NCBI GenBank assembly: GCA_002724925.1
Contig: PBQA01000020.1
Coordinates: 62,001-126,000 of the forward strand
Direction of reading: 5' to 3'
Source: Oceanospirillaceae bacterium
GTDB lineage: Bacteria; Pseudomonadota; Gammaproteobacteria; Pseudomonadales; Oceanobacteraceae
DNA length: 64,000 bases
Both the position numbers and the translations under genes were made by a program. This document shows positions 46,272-56,848 of the stretch, piece by piece (position 1 is the first letter of the stretch; the number at the start of each line of letters is the position of its first letter). The notes under the pieces are model-generated. The model was not told the DNA's origin. It saw only the letters and a list, made by a program, of their open reading frames with translations, and did not search any database.

Positions 46272-48026
46272 TTACGCCCCTCGCGGTAACCTGATCTCAA
46301 AGCAGGCCCCACTCCCCTCACCTGCTTTATATTCAATGCGTCCTTTATGGCGCTCAATAATGCTGTACACGGTCGACAACCCCAGACCCGTGCCCTCGCC
46401 GACAGGTTTGGTGGTAAAAAACGGATCATAGATTTTAGCTCTGACATCGTCTGGAATACCGGGGCCAGTATCAGATAATTGAATGATCCACTCATCTGCC
46501 ACTTCCGTGATTGCGACAGAGATCGAGCCTTGGCCCGACATGGCATGGATGCTGTTCTGAATCAGATTAATAAACACCTGCCCCATCATGCCCGAGTTCC
46601 CCTCCAACAAAGCTTTGTCCGGCAACTGTTCAACTATTGATATTCCATCCTGGAGCTGATGGCGAAGTATGCCAACGCTGTCGTGATAGCAGGCAACGAG
46701 ATCAAAGTCGCCACTCTCCAGCTGATCTTTGTGAGCGAAATTTTTGAGGTTTTTCACTATCTCGCACACGCGACTCAACCCATTCCGTGAATCGGCAACC
46801 AGGGAGAACACATCCTCCAGAACAAATTCCAGGTCGATCGACTTTTCTCTGTCCTGAATCGTATTCCGCAGCTGCTGGCGTAGCTGCTCATCGCCCGCAT
46901 CCAAAGTCTGGGCAAACTGATCATGTAAGCGGATCAGTTCACTCATCCCGGATATATATTCATCAAGGGGCTCGAAGTTACTGAGTACAAATGACACCGG
47001 GTTATTAATTTCATGAGCAATGCCCGCGGCGAGCTGCCCTAACGAGGACAGTTTTTCAGCATGAAATAACTGTTCCTGGGTACTGTAGAGCTGCTTTAAT
47101 GTTTCCTGCAGACGATCATACTGAACTCGCAGGCGTTGCTCACTCTGCCGTCTTTCTATCAGCACACGCAGCTGATCCGCCGTTTTTTCCAACAGGTTCA
47201 CCGTGCCGACATCCAGATTGGCCAGCTGCTCTGACGTCAGCAAAATGAGTAGATATCCCCGAATTTCTTCATAACAGCGGAAAGGGATAAGTATGCTGCC
47301 ACGGATGTGCGCACCGATAATGTCGGTGGCTTTTTCGTGTACCGGCAAGGTTGCATCCAGCTGCACTCGAATCGGTTGCTCACTGACCGTGAAACCAACG
47401 AACTGGGCATCCAGCGTATCGTGCCAACTGAGTCCCTGCATCTCCGCAGGATAAGTGCCCAACAGCTCGTGATCAGGATCAAGCAATACAGACCGGGCCC
47501 CCAGAAGATCCGTCAGCAGTGCAGCTACTTCCCTCAACTGCTTATTGCCCAGCGACTCATCCCGGCCTGTACGTGCCAGCCAGGTCAGAAGCGCCAGCTC
47601 AGATTCGCGCCGGCGACGCTGCCCACCAATAGCGTTAAACGCTTCGCTCTCGGCCATCAGAAGGTTACGCAGGAAGCCATCAGACCACTCCTGAAGCGCC
47701 TGCAAACGGTGAATCTGCCAACCCTGAATCTGTTCAGCAAAGCTCTCCATACATTCTTCTTCTGTGAAGCAGATAATACGTAACTGAGTGTTCTGGAGAC
47801 GCTCCCGTATAAACATCAGTTGCTCGAATATCCAGACGTGATTATCAGTCGTAGCAATCACTACCAGCACAGGTAAATCCGGATGTTTCTTTAACCACTT
47901 CTGGGTTGCCTTACCCGGGCCCAAGGGTTCCGACGTCTGCAAACACGAGCGCAAGTCATCCGAGAGATCGACCGGAGCCTGACCTAACAGTGCCCACTCA
48001 GGCAAAACAACTGGCGTATATGACAT
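46272..48026 (-). CDS. GAF-containing sensor histidine kinase
   Basis: About 584 residues, soluble. An N-terminal receiver-like region (about 40-130, LPVLVVIATTDNHVWIFEQL) appears to lack the phospho-aspartate. A GAF-like domain follows (about 155-310), then a coiled linker, HisKA (LAAGIAHEINNPVSFVLSN) and HATPase (NLIQNSIHAM, SDTGPGIPDDV, GTGLGLSTVYSI). I chose ATG 48026 (MSYTPVVLPEW), with AAGGG upstream. Convergent with the CheW-CZB gene and divergent from the BLUF gene; its partner regulator is not in the window. Confidence 0.85.
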   Translation of the reverse strand: MSYTPVVLPEWALLGQAPVDLSDDLRSCLQTSEPLGPGKATQKWLKKHPDLPVLVVIATTDNHVWIFEQLMFIRERLQNTQLRIICFTEEECMESFAEQIQGWQIHRLQALQEWSDGFLRNLLMAESEAFNAIGGQRRRRESELALLTWLARTGRDESLGNKQLREVAALLTDLLGARSVLLDPDHELLGTYPAEMQGLSWHDTLDAQFVGFTVSEQPIRVQLDATLPVHEKATDIIGAHIRGSILIPFRCYEEIRGYLLILLTSEQLANLDVGTVNLLEKTADQLRVLIERRQSEQRLRVQYDRLQETLKQLYSTQEQLFHAEKLSSLGQLAAGIAHEINNPVSFVLSNFEPLDEYISGMSELIRLHDQFAQTLDAGDEQLRQQLRNTIQDREKSIDLEFVLEDVFSLVADSRNGLSRVCEIVKNLKNFAHKDQLESGDFDLVACYHDSVGILRHQLQDGISIVEQLPDKALLEGNSGMMGQVFINLIQNSIHAMSGQGSISVAITEVADEWIIQLSDTGPGIPDDVRAKIYDPFFTTKPVGEGTGLGLSTVYSIIERHKGRIEYKAGEGSGACFEIRLPRGA

Positions 48027-48131
48027 ACAGGGGTTCCCTTCTTCAGAAGCGTCTACACTCAGGTTAGTTAACAAATTGGCCTTCGTTCACAACAAAGGTA
48101 GAAAGTCACCGATAAACTCCGGAGTCGTTCA

Positions 48132-48533
48132 ATGCTGATACGTTTGACTTATCTGAGCCGCGCTACACGCGACATGAGCCTGCAGGATATTCAGAACATT
48201 CTGACGGTGGCACGGGACAATAATCAGAGCATCGATATCTGTGGCATGCTTTGCTACGACCAAAGATACTTCCTGCAAACGCTCGAAGGCGAGCGCGAGG
48301 AGGTCAATGAACTGTTCCTTGATATCGCAGACGACCCACGCCACGATGACGTCGTCATTGTTGGCTACGAATACATTGATGCAACCACATTTGGTGCCTG
48401 GGATATGGGGTTTGCCCCAGCGTCAGACGACTTCTACAAACTTCTCAACGAGGTTGGCCAGAACACGTTTGACCCGAGAGAATTCACCCCGGACCAGGCC
48501 GTGACTTTCCTGTCTAAACTGTCAAAGCAATAG
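48132..48533 (+). CDS. BLUF-domain blue-light photoreceptor, stand-alone
   Basis: 133 residues, almost only a BLUF domain, which binds FAD and senses blue light. Aligned to PixD (Slr1694) with an offset of one, all key residues are present: Y7, N31, Q49, W90 and M92. The block ICGMLCYDQRYFLQTLEGE is a clear family signature. With no output domain it should act by protein contact, plausibly on the neighbouring kinase. Divergent from it across about 105 bp. Confidence 0.9.
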   Translation: MLIRLTYLSRATRDMSLQDIQNILTVARDNNQSIDICGMLCYDQRYFLQTLEGEREEVNELFLDIADDPRHDDVVIVGYEYIDATTFGAWDMGFAPASDDFYKLLNEVGQNTFDPREFTPDQAVTFLSKLSKQ

Positions 48534-48639
48534 CTACCTACGCCGACCTTGCGCTGTCTCAGTTTCGTCTTCTTGCCGCCACGCCGGGCTTGAGGTAGGG
48601 TTCCGCAGTCTTTATTACCAAATAAGCTGGAACCCCTCC

Positions 48640-50150
<1,511 letters not shown>

Positions 50151-50174
50151 TACCGGCAGCAGTAAGGAGACGCA

Positions 50175-50999
50175 ATGACCGACCTCTATGCAGTAGTCGG
50201 CAATCCGATCTCGCACAGCAAGTCACCTGATATTCAGAATGCCTTTGCTGAGCAGACCGGTGAAGACTTATTTTATAAAACGCTGCTGGCGCCATTAGAT
50301 GACTTCGACGGCGAAGTCAGGCGCTTTATCGCGCACGGAGGCAGCGGATTAAACGTAACGGTGCCATTCAAAGAAAATGCCTATCGCTTAGCCAACGAAC
50401 TAACCGCCCGTGCTAAACGCGCAGAGGCCGTTAATACACTAAAGAAGATGCCTGACGGTACCCTGCTCGCCGACAATACCGACGGTGCTGGTCTGGTCAG
50501 AGATCTGATGATTAACCACTCGGTGATTCTGGAAGGCAAGCGTATCCTCATTCTCGGTGCCGGTGGCGCAGTCCGCGGCGTGCTGCACCCCCTTCTGGAG
50601 CAGCAACCGGCTGGGATCGTTATTGCCAACCGCACAGAGTCAAAAGCACAGACGCTGGCAAACGACTTTGCCGACCTCGGTCGTATTTCAGCCTGTGGCT
50701 TCAGCGATATTGAAGGCAGCTTTGATCTCATTATCAATGGTACATCCGCCAGTCTGGCTGGCGAAATGCCTCCGATACCGGTTTCAGTTATTCACCAGAA
50801 CACGACGACCTACGACATGATGTACGGCAGCAGCATGACTGTCTTTAACCGATGGGCCGAAGAACACGGAGCCCTTCGCACCATTGATGGCCTGGGCATG
50901 CTGGTCGAGCAGGCGGCTGAGGCATTCTATGTCTGGCGCGGAGTGCGCCCGCAGACTGCCCGGGTGATGCAATCGCTACGGAATGAACGTCGCCGCTGA
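50175..50999 (+). CDS. aroE: Shikimate dehydrogenase
   Basis: NADP-dependent reduction of 3-dehydroshikimate in aromatic amino acid synthesis. Substrate site [10 protein letters not shown], catalytic lysine in [24 protein letters not shown], and the nucleotide loop [12 protein letters not shown] are all present. 274 residues. AAGGAG site; 24 bases after hemF. Confidence 0.97.
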   Translation: MTDLYAVVGNPISHSKSPDIQNAFAEQTGEDLFYKTLLAPLDDFDGEVRRFIAHGGSGLNVTVPFKENAYRLANELTARAKRAEAVNTLKKMPDGTLLADNTDGAGLVRDLMINHSVILEGKRILILGAGGAVRGVLHPLLEQQPAGIVIANRTESKAQTLANDFADLGRISACGFSDIEGSFDLIINGTSASLAGEMPPIPVSVIHQNTTTYDMMYGSSMTVFNRWAEEHGALRTIDGLGMLVEQAAEAFYVWRGVRPQTARVMQSLRNERRR

Positions 51000-51024
51000 G
51001 TCATTCGCTGTCGTACTTTGGACA

Positions 51025-51065
51025 TAAAAAAAGCCCGGCTGCCGTATGACAACCGGGCTTTTTAT
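51025..51065. terminator. Bidirectional terminator after aroE
   Basis: A-rich flank plus AAGCCCGG paired with CCGGGCTT and followed by a T-run, between the convergent aroE and the choice-of-anchor I gene. Confidence 0.88.
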
Positions 51066-51075
51066 TGGCTAACGC

Positions 51076-53019
51076 TTATCGGATATCCTGAAAACCGATC
51101 GAGTACACGGTCGTGGTTCCGCTGACTTCATTACCGACTGCAATAAAGTGCTTACCTTCACGGGTGAAGTACTCAATGGACTCAGGGCCGAGGTCGCCTG
51201 CATCAACACTGTATGTGTCGTTATCGCATTCAGTCCCATCAACCACAGTGCAGACAGGTGCATCAAAGTCGCGATTATTCAGGTAGCTCTGATACTCAGG
51301 GTCAGTTGGATCAGTAATGTCGAAAACCATCACACCACCCTGACGCTCTAAACCAACAAAGGCAAAGAAACGATCTCCGATCTTCGCGACTTCAATCGCT
51401 TCTGGTTCAGTACCTTTGTCGTCAGAGCGGTTGTCGCCTGAGTCGTTCTCGTCGTTGGTCGAGTTAAAGTCCTCAGGGTCTACATCGTATACTTGCTTGG
51501 CAATCACATCGCCACTGTCATACACGAGATCGCCGGCTGCATCCCAGATTGAGAACGAACGAGCACCAAAGGTCACGATGTCATCAGCGGCAGCGTATTC
51601 CGCCTGATCAGTCGTTACTTTGATACGCTTCAGCTGGTCATTGTCGTCCAGAGCCGCCTTGAGAGGATGTGCGTCAGCCACCAGCTCTTCGATGTCACCA
51701 CCACGGGCTTCATCAATCCACGAGATGCAATCGTCTTCTTCGTTGGCGTAGGCATCAGCATCTTCATCGTCACCCCCCGGTGCGAAGTCATCGCCATCCC
51801 ATTCATGACCGGCAGCATCACAGGCCTGTTGAGTCGTCTCGTAGATATACTCGCGGCCATCACCTTCGTTAGCGGTCAGGATGTACGTTTCGCCATCAAT
51901 TTCAACACTGACGATGGTATCCGGCATGTAGAGACCAACCAGCTGTTCATAGCTGTCGAACTGACCGGTACCATCATCCTTGTTGGATGCATCCAGTTCG
52001 TTTTCAGAAGCAGGGCTCCATGACTTCTTACCCAGACCTTTCATGCCTTCAACCGTCGCGTTAGCAACGTCGATAATCGCGACTGCGTTATTTTCCTGCA
52101 TGGCAACCCAGGCTACGGTGCCATCAGAGTTCAGCGCCAGATATTCAGGTTCCAGATCCTGAGCCACTGTTGTACCGGCAGGCCCAGGAAGTCGTACATC
52201 CGCCGGAACTTCATCCGCGCGACTGCCACCGACATTAAAATCAGCAAAGCTAACCTGAGATACCACAGCGTCGTCAGGACCAAAGCCATTCTTAAGGTCA
52301 ACAATGGTGACAGAACCTTCAGGGTCATTGGTGTAATCGCCACTCGGCTCACCTTCGTTAGCCGTCAGAATGTAGCGGGCGTCTTCACTGAGAGTCACCA
52401 TATCCGGCAGTGCGCCAGCAGTGTAGGTGCCAATCAATGCCAGAGTGTCTGAGCGATACAGAGCAATCAGACCGTTGTCCTGCTTGGTATCTGCTTCAAT
52501 CGCCACAGCAACAAGGCCCTGTTTCGCCGATACGCTGTTAGCTGCGCCAATTTCAATACCTGCGGCAGTCGCAGCGGCAGAGAGATCAATGGTGCCGTGC
52601 TTAGCTGGCGCGCTTGTGGTCTGCGCCAGAGAGAGCACATCAACGGTCGCATCTTCGGCATTCACTACGTAGAGCTTGTCCGAGCACTTATCGTAAGACA
52701 CGATTTCAGCCGACGCGGTATCAAACTCATTGCCTGACACGTAAGTATCAACAACTGACAGTTCGAGGGTTCCCGATACCGAGGTGTCGGTTGCTGTCGT
52801 TACTGTTTCACACTCGATACCCAGATCCGCCAGCGTTGGGCTATTGTTGGTCTCATTGCCAGTATCAGTGTTGTTACCAGTGTTGGTATCTGTGTTTGTA
52901 TTGTCGTCAGCGTTATTGTTGCTGCTGTTATTATCGTCGCCGCCGCAAGCTGCCAGAGTAGCTGCGAGAATCGCAGGTACAATGATCTTCAATGCGGGTG
53001 CCGTCAGTGATGTTTTCAT
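51076..53019 (-). CDS. Choice-of-anchor I domain lipoprotein
   Basis: About 647 residues. Signal peptide with lipobox LAAC (about residue 24), then a linker rich in Asn, Asp and Thr, then a long beta-propeller-like domain with motifs of the choice-of-anchor I family (ILTANEGEPSGDY, DLEPEYLALNSDGTVAWVAM, ILTANEGDGREY, PEAIEVAKIGDRFFAFVGLE). Enzymatic role unknown. ATG 53019 has GGGGAAG upstream; a start six codons earlier is less likely. Very acidic, as for secreted marine proteins. Confidence 0.85.
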   Translation of the reverse strand: MKTSLTAPALKIIVPAILAATLAACGGDDNNSSNNNADDNTNTDTNTGNNTDTGNETNNSPTLADLGIECETVTTATDTSVSGTLELSVVDTYVSGNEFDTASAEIVSYDKCSDKLYVVNAEDATVDVLSLAQTTSAPAKHGTIDLSAAATAAGIEIGAANSVSAKQGLVAVAIEADTKQDNGLIALYRSDTLALIGTYTAGALPDMVTLSEDARYILTANEGEPSGDYTNDPEGSVTIVDLKNGFGPDDAVVSQVSFADFNVGGSRADEVPADVRLPGPAGTTVAQDLEPEYLALNSDGTVAWVAMQENNAVAIIDVANATVEGMKGLGKKSWSPASENELDASNKDDGTGQFDSYEQLVGLYMPDTIVSVEIDGETYILTANEGDGREYIYETTQQACDAAGHEWDGDDFAPGGDDEDADAYANEEDDCISWIDEARGGDIEELVADAHPLKAALDDNDQLKRIKVTTDQAEYAAADDIVTFGARSFSIWDAAGDLVYDSGDVIAKQVYDVDPEDFNSTNDENDSGDNRSDDKGTEPEAIEVAKIGDRFFAFVGLERQGGVMVFDITDPTDPEYQSYLNNRDFDAPVCTVVDGTECDNDTYSVDAGDLGPESIEYFTREGKHFIAVGNEVSGTTTVYSIGFQDIR

Positions 53020-53142
53020 GGTCTTCCCCAGAGTCACATATTTATCAGTGACGCAGGATGACCGAGAATTATTTCAACTAAGTGACAGGCGTATGGTGAT
53101 AACTCTCTGGCCTGCACTGCTACTCAGATTTATGTTACGGAA

Positions 53143-53172
53143 TAAAAAACGGGAGCCTGTGCTCCCGTCTTT
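53143..53172 (-). terminator. Terminator of the yebC/yeeN gene
   Basis: Stem ACGGGAGC (53149-53156) / GCTCCCGT (53161-53168) with loop CTGT; on the minus strand it is followed by six T. Confidence 0.85.
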
Positions 53173-53198
53173 TCAATCAACTATCTGACCAGTCGTGC

Positions 53199-53918
53199 TT
53201 ATTCAAACGAGCCGTTGTGGTAGATTTCCTGAACGTCTTCGAGGTCGTTAATCAGGCCTGCGAAACGCTCAAACTGCTCAACATCGTCACCGGCAATCGG
53301 GTGCTCCATGGTCGGCAGGTAGGTGATTTCTTCGACTTCAAAATCGATGTCCGGATTCATTTCCTGCAACGCCGTTTTGGTTTTGAAGAATTCCGTCGGT
53401 GGCACCAGTACGGTGATCATGCCATCTTCACACTCGATATCAGATACATCGACGTCGGCCATCATCAGTGCTTCGAGGGCCGCTTCTTCGTCGTCACCGG
53501 CAAATACAAACATGGCGCGGTGGTCGAACATGTGCGACACAGAACCCTGTGTACCCAGTTTGGCCTTGCACTTAGAAAACACACCACGAATCTCACCGAA
53601 GGTGCGATTGGCGTTATCGGTTAACGCGCTGATCAACACCATGGCACCACCCGGAGCAATACCCTCATAGAGCGCTGGCTGGAAGTCTTCGCCGGTTCCA
53701 CCACTGGCTTTATCCAGTGCTTTATCAATCACGTGCGATGGCACCTGATCTTTCTTAGCGCGGTCAATCAGTGAACGCAGCGCCAGGTTGCCCGATGGAT
53801 CAGTACCACCGGCCTTCGCCGTTACGTAAATCTCACGGCCATATTTGGAATAGACTTTCGTTTTAGCAGCGGCCGTCTTGGCCATCGACTCTTTACGGTT
53901 CTGGTATGCGCGACCCAT
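53199..53918 (-). CDS. yeeN: YebC/PmpR family protein, YeeN subgroup
   Basis: 239 residues. [19 protein letters not shown] and [19 protein letters not shown] are nearly as in E. coli Yee[11 protein letters not shown]-like [15 protein letters not shown] marks the family. YebC-family proteins were long annotated as transcription regulators and are now tied to relief of ribosome stalling at proline runs. The C-terminal VTGDDVE-like [11 protein letters not shown] and [12 protein letters not shown] are typical. Stands alone with its own terminator. Confidence 0.92.
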   Translation of the reverse strand: MGRAYQNRKESMAKTAAAKTKVYSKYGREIYVTAKAGGTDPSGNLALRSLIDRAKKDQVPSHVIDKALDKASGGTGEDFQPALYEGIAPGGAMVLISALTDNANRTFGEIRGVFSKCKAKLGTQGSVSHMFDHRAMFVFAGDDEEAALEALMMADVDVSDIECEDGMITVLVPPTEFFKTKTALQEMNPDIDFEVEEITYLPTMEHPIAGDDVEQFERFAGLINDLEDVQEIYHNGSFE

Positions 53919-53978
53919 AGGAATTGCTTCTTGCTATCTGATGGAAAACAGCGATTGTACCCGCCAGAGAATGGATTG

Positions 53979-54698
53979 TCAGTTTTCTGGGGCGCCACGT
54001 GAATCACGCCCGACCGCGGTAGGGAAGGTATTTGTACGACCGGCCAGATAGTTCTCACGAAAGACGCTGAAATACGAAGCCAGGTTCGATGCAGCACGGT
54101 CTTGCCCGAGACGAGACAGGAGTGCGATCGCGACTTCTGCGGTGCCAAGCTGATGATCGCGCGCAGCGACCCTCAGGCGGTATTCAGAGAGCGCCTGAGA
54201 CTCTACGGCAATTACCGGAAACCGGTTAAGCCAGTCACTGCGGAACATCTTACGAGCCTCACGCCAGGTACCATCGAGAAAAATCAGCAAAGGTGTGCGC
54301 TTACCTATGTAGTCACGTAAGCGCTGATCATCGGACATATGGCGCTCTGGCTGTGCGTATTCATAGGGAAAGACCACGAGAGGGGCATAGCCCGGATCAG
54401 AAAGCAGAGCCAACATCCCCGCATCAGGATCTGTCCTCGTCCATTGGTACGCATGATTGTCTTCCAGCACATCAGCAATCAGGCGGCCGGTATTACTCGG
54501 TTTAAAGACCTCGCCCTGATAATAGATCAGGCACAATGCAACACCCTTCATGGGTTCGGGCCGCGCAGCACAGACACACAAGCGCGACGCAAGAAGACAG
54601 TCCTCACAACGGGATAACTTACTCCCACGGGCAAGAAACTCGCGCCGGGAAAGTTCCTTTTGCTTCTGGCGAAGCCGCGTGACGCTGCTCTCTAGCAT
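53979..54698 (-). CDS. tapT: tRNA-uridine aminocarboxypropyltransferase (DTW domain)
   Basis: Adds the acp group to uridine 47 of tRNAs using SAM. The DTW motif is seen as LDGTWREARKMF; the zinc site is in RCEDCLLASRLCVC; KPSNTGRLIADVL is a further family block. I chose ATG 54698 (MLESSVTRL), which has AGGTGG upstream and matches the E. coli TapT N-terminal length; starts at 54731 and 54866 are also in frame. About 239 residues. Confidence 0.88.
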   Translation of the reverse strand: MLESSVTRLRQKQKELSRREFLARGSKLSRCEDCLLASRLCVCAARPEPMKGVALCLIYYQGEVFKPSNTGRLIADVLEDNHAYQWTRTDPDAGMLALLSDPGYAPLVVFPYEYAQPERHMSDDQRLRDYIGKRTPLLIFLDGTWREARKMFRSDWLNRFPVIAVESQALSEYRLRVAARDHQLGTAEVAIALLSRLGQDRAASNLASYFSVFRENYLAGRTNTFPTAVGRDSRGAPEN

Positions 54699-54912
54699 CT
54701 GTTTGCCACCTGCATTCTGATCATTCGACATCTCTGACAACCCGCCTGCCAGTGGGCTCAACGCCCAAACACCGCGGCACCTGAGGCTGCGAATTTTCTG
54801 CGAATCATGTTGAAAACTCCAGTGCGTCAAAAAGAAAGCGGAACAAAATCTATCTACGCCAATCATATCTTGTACAGTATTTGTCTAGCTTTTTTTAGCT
54901 AAGGAGTTTCTC

Positions 54913-55416
54913 ATGGCCGCATTAGACCAACTACAGAATGATCCAAAAGCCACGCTGTGGAATGCATTGAAGGGCGAAACAGCCGTTATGTTGGGGATTG
55001 AAGGTGTTACCGACTTTATGAAACCGATGGCGGCGAAGCCCGATCTCGACACTGAGACCATCTGGTTTTTCACGGATAAGCGTAGTGGAACCTTTGGTCA
55101 ACTCAGTGGTGAGCCGTCTGCACGCATTTGTATCAGCGACTCACGAGAACATTTCTGGGCCGATATTCGGGGCAGCATTAAAGTCGTTAATGATCCTGAG
55201 GTCGTTGCTAATAAATGGTCTGTTGACGTCGAAGCCTGGTATGACAAAGGGAAGCGCGACGACAACTTACAGCTTATGGCTTTTTCGCCCGAAAAAGCTG
55301 AGCTGTCAGCCTCGACCGTTAACCCGATCAGTTTCAGCTGGCAAACCGCGAAGGCTATTCTCGGTGATCAGGACAGACCTGACATCAGCGAACAGAAACA
55401 GATTACCTTTTCATAA
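54913..55416 (+). CDS. Pyridoxamine 5'-phosphate oxidase-like (general stress) protein
   Basis: 167 residues with the split-barrel flavin-binding fold of the stress-protein-26 type (VMLGIEGVTDFMKPMAA, TIWFFTDKRSGTFGQL, ARICISDSREHFWADIRGSI). Such proteins bind FMN or F420-like cofactors; the substrate is unknown and the true PdxH catalytic set is not evident. AAGGAG site. A hairpin and a 100-bp gap separate it from gdhA. Confidence 0.8.
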   Translation: MAALDQLQNDPKATLWNALKGETAVMLGIEGVTDFMKPMAAKPDLDTETIWFFTDKRSGTFGQLSGEPSARICISDSREHFWADIRGSIKVVNDPEVVANKWSVDVEAWYDKGKRDDNLQLMAFSPEKAELSASTVNPISFSWQTAKAILGDQDRPDISEQKQITFS

Positions 55417-55435
55417 TACAGTAGCCAAAACAGCG

Positions 55436-55459
55436 AGGCAGGGCGTGGACGCCCTGCCT
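55436..55459 (+). promoter_or_regulatory. Perfect 10-bp hairpin before gdhA
   Basis: AGGCAGGGCG (55436-55445), loop TGGA, CGCCCTGCCT (55450-55459). No T-run follows, so it is either a weak terminator or a structured part of the gdhA leader. Confidence 0.6.
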
Positions 55460-55479
55460 GCCCAAATAACAGCACCCCG

Positions 55480-55511
55480 TCCCTACACAGGAAAGCTCCC
55501 TACACAGGAAA
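55480..55511 (+). repeat. Duplicated ribosome-binding segment of gdhA
   Basis: TCCCTACACAGGAAA at 55480-55494 and 55497-55511. Each copy has a Shine-Dalgarno core AGGAAA; the second is correctly spaced from ATG 55517. Confidence 0.85.
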
Positions 55512-55516
55512 CCGCC

Positions 55517-56848
55517 ATGGCATCCCCCGATATTTACCAGGATTATCTCGAAAACTACCACCCTCATGCCGAAGAGTTTCATCAGGCGGTGAAAGAAGTC
55601 TGTGAAGACATTACCGAAGAATATGAAAGCAGTGAGGCCTATGCCGAGTGGAATATCATCGAGCGCCTGATCGAGCCCGATCGCATTATTAAATTCCGGG
55701 TCAGCTGGGAAGATGATAAAGGAAAGGTTCATGTGAACCGCGCCTGGCGTGTTCAGTTCCACAATCTGCTGGGTGCGTATAAAGGAGGATTGCGCTTCCA
55801 CCCAACAGTCAATGAAAGCGTGCTTAAATTCCTTGGATTTGAGCAGTGTTTTAAGAACGCATTAACCGGGCTACCCATGGGCGGAGCCAAAGGTGGCTCG
55901 GACTTTAACCCTAAGGGAAAAAGTCAGCGCGAAATTATGCGCTTCTGCCAGTCATTCATGCGTGAACTGTACCGTCATATTGGTCCGGACACCGACGTAC
56001 CTGCTGGCGACATAAACGTCAGCAGTAATGAAATTGGCTTTATGTTCGGCGAGTACCTGCGCATTAATAATCGCTGGGAAGGGGTACTCACAGGAAAGAC
56101 ACCTGGCTTCGGTGGCAGTTGTGGACGCGAAGAAGCCACAGGTTATGGTGTAATTTATTTCCTGCGCGAGATGCTGAAAGCGCACGACGATTCTCTGAGC
56201 GATAAACGTATCCTGATTTCTGGTTCTGGCAACGTTGCTTTGCACGCGGCTGAAAAAGCGATTTCTGAAGGGGCTGTCGTTCTCACCTTGTCAGATTCTG
56301 GGGGCACTCTGTTTTTCAAAGACGGAATAACAGAGAAAGAGCTTGATGCTATTAAATCTTTAAAACTGGATAAGAATGGTCGCCTCAGTGAAGCATCGGC
56401 AGGCGAATACCAAGAAGGGAAAAAACCCTGGGGCATAGAAAACGCCGACATTGCATTGCCGTGCGCGACCCAGAATGAACTGGATGACAATGACGCTGAA
56501 ACATTACTGGGCAATGAAGTTCGGATTCTTTGCGAGGGTGCCAATATGCCCCTGACAAACGGCGCCCGCAAGCAATTCCTCAATGCCAATGCTTTGTATG
56601 GACCAGCCAAAGCAGCCAACGCTGGCGGTGTCGCCGTCTCGGGGCTGGAGCGTTCACAGAATGCGGAACTGACAACCTGGCCAATCTCGCGCGTTGACGA
56701 AGAATTGAACCGCATCATGAAAGAAATCCATGAGCGCTGCATTCAACACGTCGAGAAAAAAGACGGTGTTTATCCTTACAGTCGAGGCGCCAACGTCTAT
56801 GGTTTCAAGAAACTAGCGGGCGCTATGATAGCTCATGGGGTCGGTTAA
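55517..56848 (+). CDS. gdhA: NADP-specific glutamate dehydrogenase
   Basis: Aminates 2-oxoglutarate to glutamate. 443 residues as in hexameric family I GDH. Active-site blocks: YKGGLRFHP, LPMGGAKGGSDFNPKGKS with the catalytic lysine, PAGDINVSSNEIG, and the nucleotide-binding ISGSGNVALHAAEKA. The chosen ATG follows CAGGAA; the open frame extends upstream to 55085 through the previous gene but has no family similarity. Its last 26 bases overlap the end of the facing kinase gene. Confidence 0.96.
   Translation: MASPDIYQDYLENYHPHAEEFHQAVKEVCEDITEEYESSEAYAEWNIIERLIEPDRIIKFRVSWEDDKGKVHVNRAWRVQFHNLLGAYKGGLRFHPTVNESVLKFLGFEQCFKNALTGLPMGGAKGGSDFNPKGKSQREIMRFCQSFMRELYRHIGPDTDVPAGDINVSSNEIGFMFGEYLRINNRWEGVLTGKTPGFGGSCGREEATGYGVIYFLREMLKAHDDSLSDKRILISGSGNVALHAAEKAISEGAVVLTLSDSGGTLFFKDGITEKELDAIKSLKLDKNGRLSEASAGEYQEGKKPWGIENADIALPCATQNELDDNDAETLLGNEVRILCEGANMPLTNGARKQFLNANALYGPAKAANAGGVAVSGLERSQNAELTTWPISRVDEELNRIMKEIHERCIQHVEKKDGVYPYSRGANVYGFKKLAGAMIAHGVG

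Noticed and set aside
55085-55516. N-terminal extension of gdhA
   Set aside because: The frame is open by chance across the PNPOx-like gene; GDH similarity and a good ribosome site begin at 55517.
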